From Pseudomonas sp. (GTDB taxonomy: Bacteria > Pseudomonadota > Gammaproteobacteria > Pseudomonadales > Pseudomonadaceae), in the NCBI GenBank assembly GCA_003525045.1, contig DQGF01000145.1, positions 1-8,188 on the forward strand: a stretch of DNA of 8,188 bases, read 5' to 3'. The notes under the pieces were generated by a model. It did not search any database. It saw only the letters and a program-made list of their open reading frames with translations, and had not been told where the DNA came from. Of this stretch, positions 1 to 6,932 are shown piece after piece (the stretch's first letter is position 1; each line of letters begins with the position of its first letter). The position numbers and the translations under genes were made by a program.

Positions 1-10
1 CAATGGTTTT

Positions 11-36
11 TCGCGAGCAAGCTTGCGCCCACAGGA
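11..36. repeat. REP-like repetitive extragenic palindrome (Pseudomonas type)
   Basis: The bases contain GCGAGC, a two-base AA loop and GCTTGC (13-26, one G-T wobble pair), followed by GCCCACAGG. This closely matches the well-known Pseudomonas fluorescens-group REP core, in which a GCGAGC-type hairpin is followed by TCCCACAGG. It lies just beyond the stop codon of the minus-strand FlhB-like gene, the usual intergenic position for such repeats. Only one unit is visible, and a partner in inverted orientation could lie outside the window. It may also act as a weak 3'-end hairpin for the minus-strand transcript, which is inference. Confidence 0.8.
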
Positions 37-52
37 TGGCGTCCTCGAAACC

Positions 53-382
53 TCAGTAGTCATCCCCGCGCTCGGTGATGTCTTTCTCCACCATCGGCGC
101 ATCCGGATCCTGCCCCTCGGGAAACTTGCCCTTCAAATTCCACGCAAACGCAATGATCTCCGCAATCGTGCGATACAACTCCTCCGGAATACTCTCCCCC
201 AGTTCCATCCGCGCCAGCAGTTTCACCAGCTCGGCGTTCTCGTAGATCGGCACTTCATAATCCCGGGCAATTTTCAGAATGGCTTCAGCCAGTTGGTCGT
301 CGCCTTTGGCCGTGAGGGTCGGGGCGTGGCTACCGTCGTATTTGAGGGCGATGGCCTGGCGTGGGGTGTTGGGGTTTGTCAT
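53..382 (-). CDS. FlhB C-terminal-domain-like protein (EscU/YscU/HrcU/FlhB switch domain only)
   Basis: This 109-residue soluble protein matches only the cytoplasmic export-switch domain of FlhB/YscU proteins. Visible family signatures are AIALKYDG near residues 10-17, KGDDQLAEAILKIAR at 26-40, VPIYEN at 44-49 and IPEELYRTIAEIIAFAW at 65-81. The membrane domain of full-length FlhB (usually about 350-380 residues) is absent. At the position of the self-cleaving NPTH motif the protein reads NTPR (residues 5-8), so self-cleavage is not expected. The start at 382 is chosen because homology begins there and because its ATG overlaps the stop of the upstream FliK-like gene as ATGA. A longer reading upstream to 550 is possible but has no homology and overlaps the FliK-like gene. 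The Shine-Dalgarno is weak, so translational coupling is likely. Its function is unknown; similar stand-alone domains (FlhX of Helicobacter, YlqH of Bacillus) are known, and a role in flagellar or type III export is only inferred. Confidence 0.88.
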   Translation of the reverse strand: MTNPNTPRQAIALKYDGSHAPTLTAKGDDQLAEAILKIARDYEVPIYENAELVKLLARMELGESIPEELYRTIAEIIAFAWNLKGKFPEGQDPDAPMVEKDITERGDDY

Positions 383-1950
383 GCGGTTTCGTCGACCCAG
401 CGTTGTTCGAGATGGGTTTGGGCGCCTTGCGGCGGTGTGCCGAGGTGGCAATCGAGATCGCCGACGTTCAGGCCGCAGGACAGCAGGCGTTGGCGCAGGC
501 CGGCCAGGTTGCTTTCGATCAGGCTGGCGGTGTACGGCCGTTCGGCCCACAGCTGGCTGGAAAGGCTGCCCTGGATCAATTGGGCCTGAATCTGCAGCGG
601 TCCCAACGGTTCCATGTCGAATGCCAGTTCGACGCGCCAGAGCTGTTGCTTGGGTTGGGGGGCGTCGCGGCGTTCGTTTGGCTGTTGCTTGTCAGGGGCG
701 TCTTCGCGCTGGAACTTGACCTGCAAGGGCACGATGTCCTGCAGGTTGCGCATCGGGATTTCCAGCTGCCAGGTGCTCATCAGTCGTCCGTCACTGGTTA
801 CGCCGGTCTGTTCCAGGCTCGACAGTTGGTGGCTTTGCAGGCGTGCAATCGCGGCGGCGGCCAGACGCAGCAGGTGTTCGAGATCGCCTTCGTCGTCCGT
901 GCCTTGCAGCAGACGCTCGGGTAGCGGGAAGCGGGTCGGCGACGGTTTGGCGCTGACCTGTCCGAGCATGCCGAGGGCGCTACGCACGAAACTCGGCATG
1001 GCCTGGGCCAGGGTATTGGCGGCAATGATCGCATTGAGGTTGGTGTTGGCCGGCAATCCCGGCGTCAATTGCGCGATCAGCTTGAGCAAATCGCCTTTCA
1101 TGTCCGGCATCAGCGTCGGGTTCTGCCCGCTGAGCAGCTTCGCCTCAAGGAACAGACCGCTATTGGCCAGGGCCTGGGCCAGACCCTTTGGCGTGCTGAG
1201 TTGCTGCACGTCCGGCAGGCCGGCGAGCAGCTTGTCCACGGCAGCGCGCAAATCGCTGGATGTCTGATCCGCGGGCAGGTTTTGCAACATTTTCAGCAAC
1301 CCGTCCAGCGAGCCTTGGCGGCTTTGCTGGTTGACCAGTTGTTGAGTCACCGCCAGTTGTTCCTGGCGGCTGCTCAATGGGATGAATTTCAAGGTCTGGG
1401 AGTCCTGTACCAGCGCACTCAACAGGGTGCCGATGCGCAGCGGCGTCGGACTGTCGATGCTCAGGGTGCTGCCGCTCAATGCAGTATTGAGCAGGCTCAT
1501 CATCGAACGAAAAACCGTTGGCTGACCCGGCACCTGGGGCATCACTTGCGAGGTCAGCACTTTGCCTTGTAGCAGGGTGCCGGCCGGCAGTTGCGCGGTG
1601 TCGATACGGGTGAGGGTGGCGACGCTGGAGGCCATGGCCTGTTGCACGGTGACTGCCAGATTGCCTGCCGAGGGTTGGGTGATCGCCAGGCTGGTGCCCT
1701 GGGGCAGCGGCTGGGTGCTGGTGGCCTGGACCGTGGTTTGGCGACCGCTGTCGAGGGTGACTTTCAGCAGCAGTTGGAAAGTCTGTTGCGCCTGCTTGAG
1801 CGACAGCACTTCAGCCTTGGCGCTCTGACCGTCGCCGATCAGGCCCTCCATCGGCGTCAGCAACTTGAGCAGCTCGCCGCTGACCGACTGCGCACGTGGA
1901 GTCGCAGGCGCGGTCGGCGGCAGCGGGAGGATGATCATTTCGCCTGTCAT
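379..1950 (-). CDS. FliK-like flagellar hook-length control family protein
   Basis: This 523-residue protein is rich in Gln, Leu, Ser, Thr and Pro, has no signal peptide or membrane segment, and has a compact C-terminal domain at about residues 435-505. That domain contains WRVELAFDMEPLGPLQIQAQ and then RLLSCGL, matching the conserved hook-length-control domain of FliK (Flg_hook family; the classical motif is L.P..LG.V.V). The long N-terminal part is predicted helical or low complexity, as in FliK rulers. FliK normally signals hook completion to the FlhB cytoplasmic domain, and the next gene encodes just such a domain, overlapping by four bases, which supports a functional pairing. It is probably not the main flagellar FliK, because no flagellar operon surrounds it. 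The ATG at 1950 is preferred; an alternative ATG at 1938 has AGGCGA a few bases upstream and would remove only four residues. The gene diverges from ccmA. Confidence 0.82.
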   Translation of the reverse strand: MTGEMIILPLPPTAPATPRAQSVSGELLKLLTPMEGLIGDGQSAKAEVLSLKQAQQTFQLLLKVTLDSGRQTTVQATSTQPLPQGTSLAITQPSAGNLAVTVQQAMASSVATLTRIDTAQLPAGTLLQGKVLTSQVMPQVPGQPTVFRSMMSLLNTALSGSTLSIDSPTPLRIGTLLSALVQDSQTLKFIPLSSRQEQLAVTQQLVNQQSRQGSLDGLLKMLQNLPADQTSSDLRAAVDKLLAGLPDVQQLSTPKGLAQALANSGLFLEAKLLSGQNPTLMPDMKGDLLKLIAQLTPGLPANTNLNAIIAANTLAQAMPSFVRSALGMLGQVSAKPSPTRFPLPERLLQGTDDEGDLEHLLRLAAAAIARLQSHQLSSLEQTGVTSDGRLMSTWQLEIPMRNLQDIVPLQVKFQREDAPDKQQPNERRDAPQPKQQLWRVELAFDMEPLGPLQIQAQLIQGSLSSQLWAERPYTASLIESNLAGLRQRLLSCGLNVGDLDCHLGTPPQGAQTHLEQRWVDETA

Positions 1951-1974
1951 ACGCGGTCACAACCTGAGGAAATT

Positions 1975-2010
1975 GCCCTCTTTAGAGTAGGGCATGGCAT
2001 GTATAATGCC
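1975..2010 (+). promoter_or_regulatory. Predicted sigma-70 type promoter for the ccm operon
   Basis: A perfect TATAAT hexamer lies at 2002-2007, preceded directly by TG. The best -35 candidate is TTTAGA at 1981-1986 (four of six matches, 15-base spacer); at 17 bases the hexamer is only TCTTTA, so the -35 is weak. Transcription would start near 2013-2015, giving a leader of about 135 bases before the ccmA start. The promoter elements sit within two short dyads: GCCCT at 1975-1979 with AGGGC at 1989-1993, and GGCAT at 1996-2000 with ATGCC at 2006-2010. The bases after the -10 are GC-rich (GCCGCCCC), a discriminator type associated with negative stringent control. The position and TATAAT are seen; the regulation is inferred. 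Confidence 0.6.
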
Positions 2011-2030
2011 GCCCCGTTGTATCCGGGGCG
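2010..2030 (+). promoter_or_regulatory. GC-rich inverted repeat at the predicted ccm transcription start
   Basis: CGCCCCG (2010-2016) and CGGGGCG (2024-2030) form a perfect seven-base-pair stem around a seven-base loop. If transcription starts near 2013-2015, only part of the left arm would be in the mRNA, so it could equally be a DNA operator. It has no T-tract on either side and is therefore not a standard terminator. Confidence 0.5.
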
Positions 2031-2043
2031 CTGAAATCATTTG

Positions 2044-2053
2044 CAAGTACTTG
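2044..2053. repeat. Perfect 10-base palindrome in the ccmA leader
   Basis: CAAGTACTTG is a perfect ten-base palindrome about 30-40 bases downstream of the predicted transcription start. It does not match the ANR/FNR box (TTGAT-N4-ATCAA), although a TTGAT half-site overlaps its right arm at 2051-2055. It could be a protein-binding site or chance; no function is claimed. Confidence 0.3.
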
Positions 2054-2148
2054 ATCTGGCGCCTTAGACCGTGCCGCCAAAGCATTTATCCTGCATCTCT
2101 TTAGCGGCCGCACCGCTGCCGACTTGAACCGTAAAGGCCCGTGATCTC

Positions 2149-2784
2149 TTGACCAGTCCTGTCCTGCAAACCGTTGCCCTTGCCTGTGAGCGAGACCTTC
2201 GGCTGCTCTTCGAAAATCTCGAATTGAGACTGGCCAGTGGCGAAATGGTACAAATCAGTGGCCCCAATGGCAGCGGCAAGACCAGTCTTCTCCGTCTGCT
2301 CTGCGGCCTGATGCAGCCGACCGCCGGTCAAGTGCTGCTCAACGGCCAGCCGCTGAACGAGCAACGCAGTGAACTGGCGCACAACCTGCTGTGGATCGGC
2401 CATGCCGCCGGGATCAAGGACCTGCTGACGCCGGAAGAGAATTTGAGCTGGCTTTGCGCCCTGCATCAACCGGCCTCCCATGAGGCGATCTGGCAAGCGC
2501 TGACGGCCGTCGGACTGCGCGGTTTCGAGGATGTGCCTTGCCACACGCTGTCCGCCGGGCAGCAACGCCGGGTGGCGTTGGCGCGGTTGTACCTGGAATG
2601 CCCGCCGCTATGGATCCTCGATGAGCCGTTCACCGCGCTCGACAAACAAGGCGTGGCGCAACTTGAAGAACACCTGGCCGCCCACTGCGAACGTGGCGGC
2701 ATGGTGGTCTTGACCACTCACCACACGCTGACCCGGATGCCGGCCGGCTATCGCGACATCGATTTGGGGAACTGGGCCGTATGA
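2149..2784 (+). CDS. ccmA: CcmA, ATP-binding subunit of the cytochrome c maturation ABC complex
   Basis: CcmA is the cytoplasmic ATPase that, with CcmB, CcmC and CcmD, uses ATP hydrolysis to release haem-loaded CcmE (System I cytochrome c biogenesis). The 211-residue length is normal for the family. Visible motifs are the CcmA-typical CERDLRLLF near residues 13-21, Walker A GPNGSGKT at 38-45, the ABC signature LSAGQQRR at 134-141, Walker B LWILDEP at 154-160 and the switch histidine in TTHH at 191. The Q-loop region reads IGHAAG (83-88), where E. coli CcmA, as I recall it, has IGHQPG, so the usual Gln is absent. The start is TTG at 2149: an in-frame stop at 2125-2127 leaves no upstream ATG or GTG, and AAAGG at 2133-2137 is the nearest Shine-Dalgarno. 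First gene of the operon; its stop overlaps the ccmB start as ATGA. Confidence 0.96.
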   Translation: MTSPVLQTVALACERDLRLLFENLELRLASGEMVQISGPNGSGKTSLLRLLCGLMQPTAGQVLLNGQPLNEQRSELAHNLLWIGHAAGIKDLLTPEENLSWLCALHQPASHEAIWQALTAVGLRGFEDVPCHTLSAGQQRRVALARLYLECPPLWILDEPFTALDKQGVAQLEEHLAAHCERGGMVVLTTHHTLTRMPAGYRDIDLGNWAV

Positions 2785-3449
2785 GTGTTTTCGGCCTGTT
2801 GGTTGCCCGTGAGGCTCGTTTGCTGTTCCGCCGTCCTGCGGAACTGGCCAATCCGCTCGTATTCTTCGCGATCGTGGTGTCGCTGTTCCCGTTGGCGGTC
2901 GGACCCGAGTCTCAATTGTTGCAAACCTTGTCTCCGGGACTGGTCTGGGTAGCAGCCCTTTTATCGGTTTTGCTCTCGCTGGACGGGCTTTTCCGCAGTG
3001 ATTTCGAGGATGGTTCCCTGGAGCAGTGGGTCCTTTCGTCGCACCCCCTGCCTCTTCTGGTTTTGGCCAAGGTACTGGCACACTGGGCCTTCTCTGGCCT
3101 GGCACTGGTTTTGCTCGCACCACTGCTGGCGTTGATGCTCGGTTTGCCTGCCGCCTGTCTGCCGGTGTTGCTGCTTTCCTTATTGCTGGGTACACCGGTG
3201 CTGAGCTTGCTCGGCGCGGTGGGCGCGGCCCTGACGGTCGGATTGAAGCGTGGTGGCCTGTTATTGGCACTGCTGATCCTGCCGTTGTACATCCCGGTGT
3301 TGATCCTGGGCAGTGGCGCTTTGCAGGCGGCATTGCAGGGCATGCCGGCGACCGGTTATCTCTTGTGGCTTGGTAGCCTGACCGCCCTGGCGATAACCCT
3401 GACACCTTTTGCAATAGCTGCTGGCCTGAAGATCAGCGTCGGCGAATAA
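2781..3449 (+). CDS. ccmB: CcmB, membrane subunit of the cytochrome c maturation ABC complex
   Basis: CcmB is the integral inner-membrane partner of CcmA. The 222-residue protein has about six hydrophobic segments (roughly 24-42, 50-68, 100-122, 126-150, 159-178 and 193-215). It carries the family's conserved cytoplasmic stretch between the second and third segments, [17 protein letters not shown] at 67-83, which in homologues contacts the ATPase. An early [17 protein letters not shown] (10-26) is also typical of CcmB. Complex formation with CcmA releases holo-CcmE; the protein itself is not established as a haem transporter. The ATG overlaps the ccmA stop by four bases, and GGGGA at 2766-2770 serves as Shine-Dalgarno. 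The gene ends before the only sizeable intergenic gap of the operon. Confidence 0.95.
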   Translation: MSVFGLLVAREARLLFRRPAELANPLVFFAIVVSLFPLAVGPESQLLQTLSPGLVWVAALLSVLLSLDGLFRSDFEDGSLEQWVLSSHPLPLLVLAKVLAHWAFSGLALVLLAPLLALMLGLPAACLPVLLLSLLLGTPVLSLLGAVGAALTVGLKRGGLLLALLILPLYIPVLILGSGALQAALQGMPATGYLLWLGSLTALAITLTPFAIAAGLKISVGE

Positions 3450-3455
3450 TAATGA

Positions 3456-3498
3456 GGTCTGGTTATTTTTTAACCATTGTTGTTTAAAAAAGCAGACC
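3456..3498 (+). repeat. AT-rich nested inverted repeat between ccmB and ccmC
   Basis: GGTCTG (3456-3461) pairs with CAGACC (3493-3498). Inside these, TTTTTTAA (3466-3473) pairs with TTAAAAAA (3484-3491) around a ten-base loop, so the whole region can fold into one long stem of 6 plus 8 pairs. A competing hairpin, TGGTTA (3460-3465) with TAACCA (3471-3476), uses the same bases. It is clearly AT-rich compared with the flanking genes. No run of Ts follows the large stem, so a standard rho-independent terminator is unlikely. An mRNA-processing or attenuation element is a plausible inference. Confidence 0.55.
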
Positions 3499-3506
3499 CT
3501 TGGCTA

Positions 3507-3522
3507 GCTCGTGATAACGAGC
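3507..3522 (+). promoter_or_regulatory. Short hairpin upstream of the ccmC ribosome binding site
   Basis: GCTCGT (3507-3512) and ACGAGC (3517-3522) form a perfect six-pair stem with a GATA tetraloop, 22 bases before the preferred ccmC ATG. It immediately follows the larger ccmB-ccmC inverted repeat. It could influence mRNA stability or ccmC translation; no T-tract follows, so it is not a classical terminator. Confidence 0.45.
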
Positions 3523-3544
3523 AGCAACCGTGATGGAAACTGTA

Positions 3545-4300
3545 ATGAACTGGACCTGGTTTCATAAGCTCGGCTCGCCCAAATGGTTTTACGGCATCAG
3601 TGGCAAACTGCTGCCGTGGCTGAGCGTCGCGGCGTTGCTGCTGATCGGCGTCGGCGTAGTGTGGGGCCTGGCCTTCGCGCCGCCGGACTACCAGCAAGGC
3701 AACAGCTTTCGCATCATCTATATCCACGTTCCGACCGCCATGCTCGCGCAGTCCATCTACGTGATGCTGGCTGTGTGCGGCATTGTCGGGCTGGTCTGGA
3801 AGATGAAACTGGCCGACATCGCCCTGCAATGCGCGGCGCCCATCGGCGCCTGGATGACCGCCGTGGCGTTGGTCACCGGCGCGATCTGGGGCAAACCGAC
3901 CTGGGGCTCGTGGTGGGTCTGGGATGCGCGACTAACGTCCATGCTCATTCTGCTGTTTCTGTACTTCGGTCTCATTGCGCTGGGCAACGCGATCAGCAAT
4001 CGTGACAGTGCGGCCAAAGCCTGTGCGGTGCTGGCGATCGTTGGCGTGATCAATATCCCGATCATCAAATACTCGGTGGAGTGGTGGAACACCCTGCACC
4101 AGGGCGCGACCTTCACCCTCACCGAAAAACCGGCGATGCCTGTCGAAATGTGGCTGCCACTGCTGCTGACGGTGTTGGGTTTCTACTGTTTCTTCGGCGC
4201 CGTGCTGTTGCTGCGCATGCGCCTTGAAGTGCTCAAGCGCGAAGCCCGCGCCAGCTGGGTCAAGGCCGAAGTGCAGAACAGCCTGGAGGCCGCTCGATGA
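3545..4300 (+). CDS. ccmC: CcmC, haem-handling protein that loads CcmE
   Basis: CcmC is an inner-membrane protein of the haem-handling family. It binds haem through its periplasmic WWD domain and two histidines and attaches it to the CcmE histidine. In this 251-residue protein the WWD motif [17 protein letters not shown] lies at 115-131. The two axial histidines are H61 in IYIHVP and H185 in TLHQG, and about six membrane segments are visible. The ATG at 3545 is preferred because GGAA at 3535-3538 is well spaced and the family starts here with an [14 protein letters not shown] end. In-frame GTG (3530) and ATG (3533) lie upstream and would add four or five residues. It is separated from ccmB by 95 bases of structured AT-rich sequence, unlike the other junctions, and its stop overlaps ccmD as ATGA. 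Confidence 0.95.
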   Translation: MNWTWFHKLGSPKWFYGISGKLLPWLSVAALLLIGVGVVWGLAFAPPDYQQGNSFRIIYIHVPTAMLAQSIYVMLAVCGIVGLVWKMKLADIALQCAAPIGAWMTAVALVTGAIWGKPTWGSWWVWDARLTSMLILLFLYFGLIALGNAISNRDSAAKACAVLAIVGVINIPIIKYSVEWWNTLHQGATFTLTEKPAMPVEMWLPLLLTVLGFYCFFGAVLLLRMRLEVLKREARASWVKAEVQNSLEAAR

Positions 4301-4473
4301 GTTTTGCTTCATTCGGCGACTTTCTCGCCATGGGCCATCACGGCCTGTATGTCTGGTCGGCCTATGGCATCTGCCTGGCGGTACTGGTCCTCAACGTGGC
4401 GGCGCCGGTCCTGGCCCGCAAGCGGTATCTGCAACAAGAGGCGCGTCGTCTGCGCCGGGAGAACGGCAAGTGA
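4297..4473 (+). CDS. ccmD: CcmD, small haem exporter accessory protein
   Basis: This 58-residue single-span membrane protein is short and easily missed. It has the CcmD signature [13 protein letters not shown] at 12-24, a hydrophobic segment at about 20-40, and a strongly basic cytoplasmic tail ([16 protein letters not shown]). CcmD stabilises the CcmABC-CcmE complex and is needed for release of holo-CcmE. The ATG at 4297 overlaps the ccmC stop (ATGA) and has a strong GGAGG Shine-Dalgarno at 4285-4289. The TGA at 4471-4473 overlaps the GTG start of ccmE. Gene order, length and motif all agree with CcmD. Confidence 0.94.
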   Translation: MSFASFGDFLAMGHHGLYVWSAYGICLAVLVLNVAAPVLARKRYLQQEARRLRRENGK

Positions 4474-4925
4474 ATCCCCTGCGTAAAAAACGTCTCATCA
4501 TCATTCTCGCGATCCTGGTCGGCGTCGGCGCTGCCGTCGGCCTTGCCCTGAGCGCCCTGCAACAGAACATCAATCTGTTCTACACCCCGACCCAGATCGC
4601 CAACGGCGAAGCGCCGCAAGACACGCGTATCCGCGCGGGCGGCATGGTCGAGAAAGGTTCGCTGCAACGTTCCGGCGATTCCCTGGACGTGAAATTCGTC
4701 GTCACCGACTTCAAGGAATCCGTGACCATCAGCTACCGCGGCATCCTGCCGGACCTGTTCCGTGAAGGGCAGGGCATCGTGGCCCTGGGCAAACTCAATG
4801 CCGATGGCGTGGTGGTGGCTGATGAAGTACTGGCCAAGCACGATGAAAAATACATGCCGCCGGAAGTGACCAAGGCCCTGAAAGACAGCGGCCAGTCGGC
4901 ACCCACTCCCGCCAAAGAGGGCTAA
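4470..4925 (+). CDS. ccmE: CcmE, periplasmic haem chaperone
   Basis: CcmE covalently but transiently binds haem in the periplasm and carries it from CcmC to the CcmFH ligase. The 151-residue protein has a short basic cytoplasmic N-terminus, one membrane anchor (about residues 9-29) and a beta-rich OB-fold domain. It carries the diagnostic [13 protein letters not shown] at 121-133, with the haem-attaching H124 and nearby Y128 (H130 and Y134 in E. coli). The C-terminal tail after about residue 134 is flexible. The start is GTG at 4470, giving an N-terminus of MNPLRKKRL. It overlaps the ccmD stop as GTGA and is preceded by GGGAG at 4457-4461. A much longer upstream reading of the same frame would cover ccmD and has no homology, so it is rejected. 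Confidence 0.95.
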   Translation: MNPLRKKRLIIILAILVGVGAAVGLALSALQQNINLFYTPTQIANGEAPQDTRIRAGGMVEKGSLQRSGDSLDVKFVVTDFKESVTISYRGILPDLFREGQGIVALGKLNADGVVVADEVLAKHDEKYMPPEVTKALKDSGQSAPTPAKEG

Positions 4926-4928
4926 TTG

Positions 4929-6932
4929 ATGACTTCCGCACTTTATAGTTCAGGGCTGTTCATCCCCGAACTGGGCCACCTGGCAATGATCCTGGCGCTG
5001 TGTTTCGCGCTGGTTCAGGCCGTGGTGCCGTTGCTCGGTGCCTGGCGCGGTGACCGCTTGTGGATGAGCCTCGCTCAGCCGGCTGCCTGGGGGCAGTTCG
5101 CGTTTCTGCTGTTCGCCTTCGGTTGCCTGACGTACGCGTTCATGGCCGACGATTTCTCCGTGGCCTACGTCGCCAACAACTCCAACAGCGCCTTGCCGTG
5201 GTACTACAAGTTCAGCGCGGTGTGGGGCGCTCACGAAGGTTCGTTGCTGCTGTGGGCGTTGATCCTCGGCGGCTGGACCTTCGCCGTATCGGTGTTCTCG
5301 CGGCAGCTGCCGCAAGTGATGCTGGCGCGGGTGCTGGCGGTGATGGGCATGATCAGCATCGGTTTTCTGCTGTTCCTGATCCTGACGTCCAACCCGTTCG
5401 AACGGATCCTGCCGCAGATTCCAACGGACGGTCATGACCTCAATCCCTTGCTGCAAGACATCGGCCTGATCGTTCACCCGCCGATGCTGTATATGGGCTA
5501 CGTCGGTTTCTCTGTGGCCTTCGCTTTTGCCATCGCCGCGTTGCTCGGCGGTCGTCTCGATGCGGCGTGGGCGCGCTGGTCCCGTCCGTGGACCATCGTC
5601 GCCTGGGCCTTCCTCGGTATCGGCATCACGTTGGGCTCCTGGTGGGCCTATTACGAACTTGGCTGGGGCGGCTGGTGGTTCTGGGATCCGGTGGAAAATG
5701 CGTCCTTCATGCCTTGGCTGGTCGGCACGGCGCTGATTCACTCGTTGGCGGTCACGGAAAAACGTGGCGTGTTCAAGAGCTGGACCGTGTTGCTGGCCAT
5801 CGCCGCGTTCTCGTTGAGCCTGCTCGGAACCTTCCTCGTGCGTTCCGGCGTGCTGACGTCGGTACACGCCTTTGCCTCCGACCCTGAGCGTGGCGTGTTC
5901 ATCCTGATCTTCCTGTTGTTTGTGGTCGGCGGTTCGCTGACGCTGTTCGCCCTGCGCGCACCGGTGGTCAAGAGTCATGTCGGTTTCAACCTCTGGTCCA
6001 GGGAAACACTGCTGTTGGGTAACAACCTGGTGCTGGTGGTAGCGGCTTCGATGATTCTGCTCGGCACCTTGTATCCGTTGATCCTTGACGCGATGACCGG
6101 CGCCAAGCTGTCGGTCGGCCCGCCGTACTTCAACGCGCTGTTCATTCCGTTGATGGCGTTGTTGATGGTGGTGATGGCGGTCGGCATGCTGGTGCGTTGG
6201 AAAGACACCCCGGTCAAATGGCTGATGAGCATGTTGATTCCGGTATTGCTCGGCAGCGCTGCGCTGGCTGTGGTGGCCGGCGTCGCCTACGGTGATTTCA
6301 ACTGGGCAGTGATCGCCACGTTCATGCTCGCGGCCTGGGTGTTGCTGGCCGGCGTTCGCGACATCGTCGACAAGACTCGCCACAAGGGCCTGATCAAAGG
6401 CCTGCCGACCCTGACCCGCAGCTATTGGGGCATGCAGGTCGCGCACCTCGGCATTGCCGTGTGCGCCCTGGGTGTCGTGCTGTCGAGCCAGAACAGTGCC
6501 GAGCGCGACCTGCGCCTGGCGCCTGGCGAATCCATGGACCTGGGCGGTTACCAGTTCGTGTTCGAAGGCGCCAAACACTTCGAAGGCCCGAACTTCACCT
6601 CCGACAAGGGCACCATTCGGGTGATCCGCGACGGCAAGGAAATCAGCGTGCTGCACCCGGAAAAACGTCTGTATACCGTGCAGAATTCGGTGATGACCGA
6701 AGCCGGAATCGATGCCGGTTTCACTCGCGATCTCTACGTTGCCCTCGGTGAACCCCTGGGCGATGGCGCCTGGGCCGTGCGCGTGCACGTCAAGCCGTTC
6801 GTGCGCTGGATCTGGTTCGGCGGCCTGCTCACCGGTCTCGGTGGATTGCTGGCGGCGCTGGATCGGCGTTATCGGGTCAAGGTTAAAAGTCGCGTGCGTG
6901 AAGCATTGGGCATGACAGGGGCGACTGCATGA
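4929..6932 (+). CDS. ccmF: CcmF, cytochrome c haem lyase subunit
   Basis: CcmF is the large membrane core of the System I haem-apocytochrome ligase, which takes haem from CcmE and attaches it to CXXCH thiols with CcmH and CcmI. The protein has 667 residues (family about 640-670) and many membrane segments. The WWD haem-binding motif WGGWWFWDPVENASFMPWL lies at 246-264. The four histidines important in E. coli CcmF have clear counterparts: H183 in VHPPMLY, H271 in ALIHSL, H313 in SVHAF and H506 in QVAHLG. WGAHEGSLLLW at 100-110 is also typical. A large periplasmic domain near the C-terminus (about 520-625) precedes the last span. The ATG at 4929 has AGAGG close upstream; a TTG directly before it would add one residue. 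Three bases separate it from ccmE, and its stop overlaps ccmG as ATGA. Confidence 0.96.
   Translation: MTSALYSSGLFIPELGHLAMILALCFALVQAVVPLLGAWRGDRLWMSLAQPAAWGQFAFLLFAFGCLTYAFMADDFSVAYVANNSNSALPWYYKFSAVWGAHEGSLLLWALILGGWTFAVSVFSRQLPQVMLARVLAVMGMISIGFLLFLILTSNPFERILPQIPTDGHDLNPLLQDIGLIVHPPMLYMGYVGFSVAFAFAIAALLGGRLDAAWARWSRPWTIVAWAFLGIGITLGSWWAYYELGWGGWWFWDPVENASFMPWLVGTALIHSLAVTEKRGVFKSWTVLLAIAAFSLSLLGTFLVRSGVLTSVHAFASDPERGVFILIFLLFVVGGSLTLFALRAPVVKSHVGFNLWSRETLLLGNNLVLVVAASMILLGTLYPLILDAMTGAKLSVGPPYFNALFIPLMALLMVVMAVGMLVRWKDTPVKWLMSMLIPVLLGSAALAVVAGVAYGDFNWAVIATFMLAAWVLLAGVRDIVDKTRHKGLIKGLPTLTRSYWGMQVAHLGIAVCALGVVLSSQNSAERDLRLAPGESMDLGGYQFVFEGAKHFEGPNFTSDKGTIRVIRDGKEISVLHPEKRLYTVQNSVMTEAGIDAGFTRDLYVALGEPLGDGAWAVRVHVKPFVRWIWFGGLLTGLGGLLAALDRRYRVKVKSRVREALGMTGATA

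Noticed and set aside
361..1572. Several plus-strand open frames opposite the FliK-like gene
   Set aside because: They lie antisense to a continuous 523-residue gene with a recognisable C-terminal domain and show no protein-like features of their own.
2051..2064. Possible ANR/FNR box in the ccmA leader
   Set aside because: Only the TTGAT half-site is present; the second half does not match ATCAA, and the site lies downstream of the predicted start.
2071..2127. Short GTG-initiated leader ORF before ccmA
   Set aside because: It has no Shine-Dalgarno sequence and its peptide has no telling composition, so it cannot be supported.
2608..3414. 268-codon open frame on the minus strand opposite ccmA and ccmB
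   Set aside because: It spans two well-supported plus-strand genes, has Pro/Arg-rich composition and shows no homology pattern; a shadow frame.
3456..3498. Rho-independent terminator between ccmB and ccmC
   Set aside because: The stem is not GC-rich overall and no T-run follows the right arm; the Ts lie inside the left arm.
4224..4469. Extended N-terminus of ccmE covering ccmD
   Set aside because: The extension has no CcmE homology and overlaps the well-supported ccmD; the GTG at 4470 gives the normal CcmE N-terminus.
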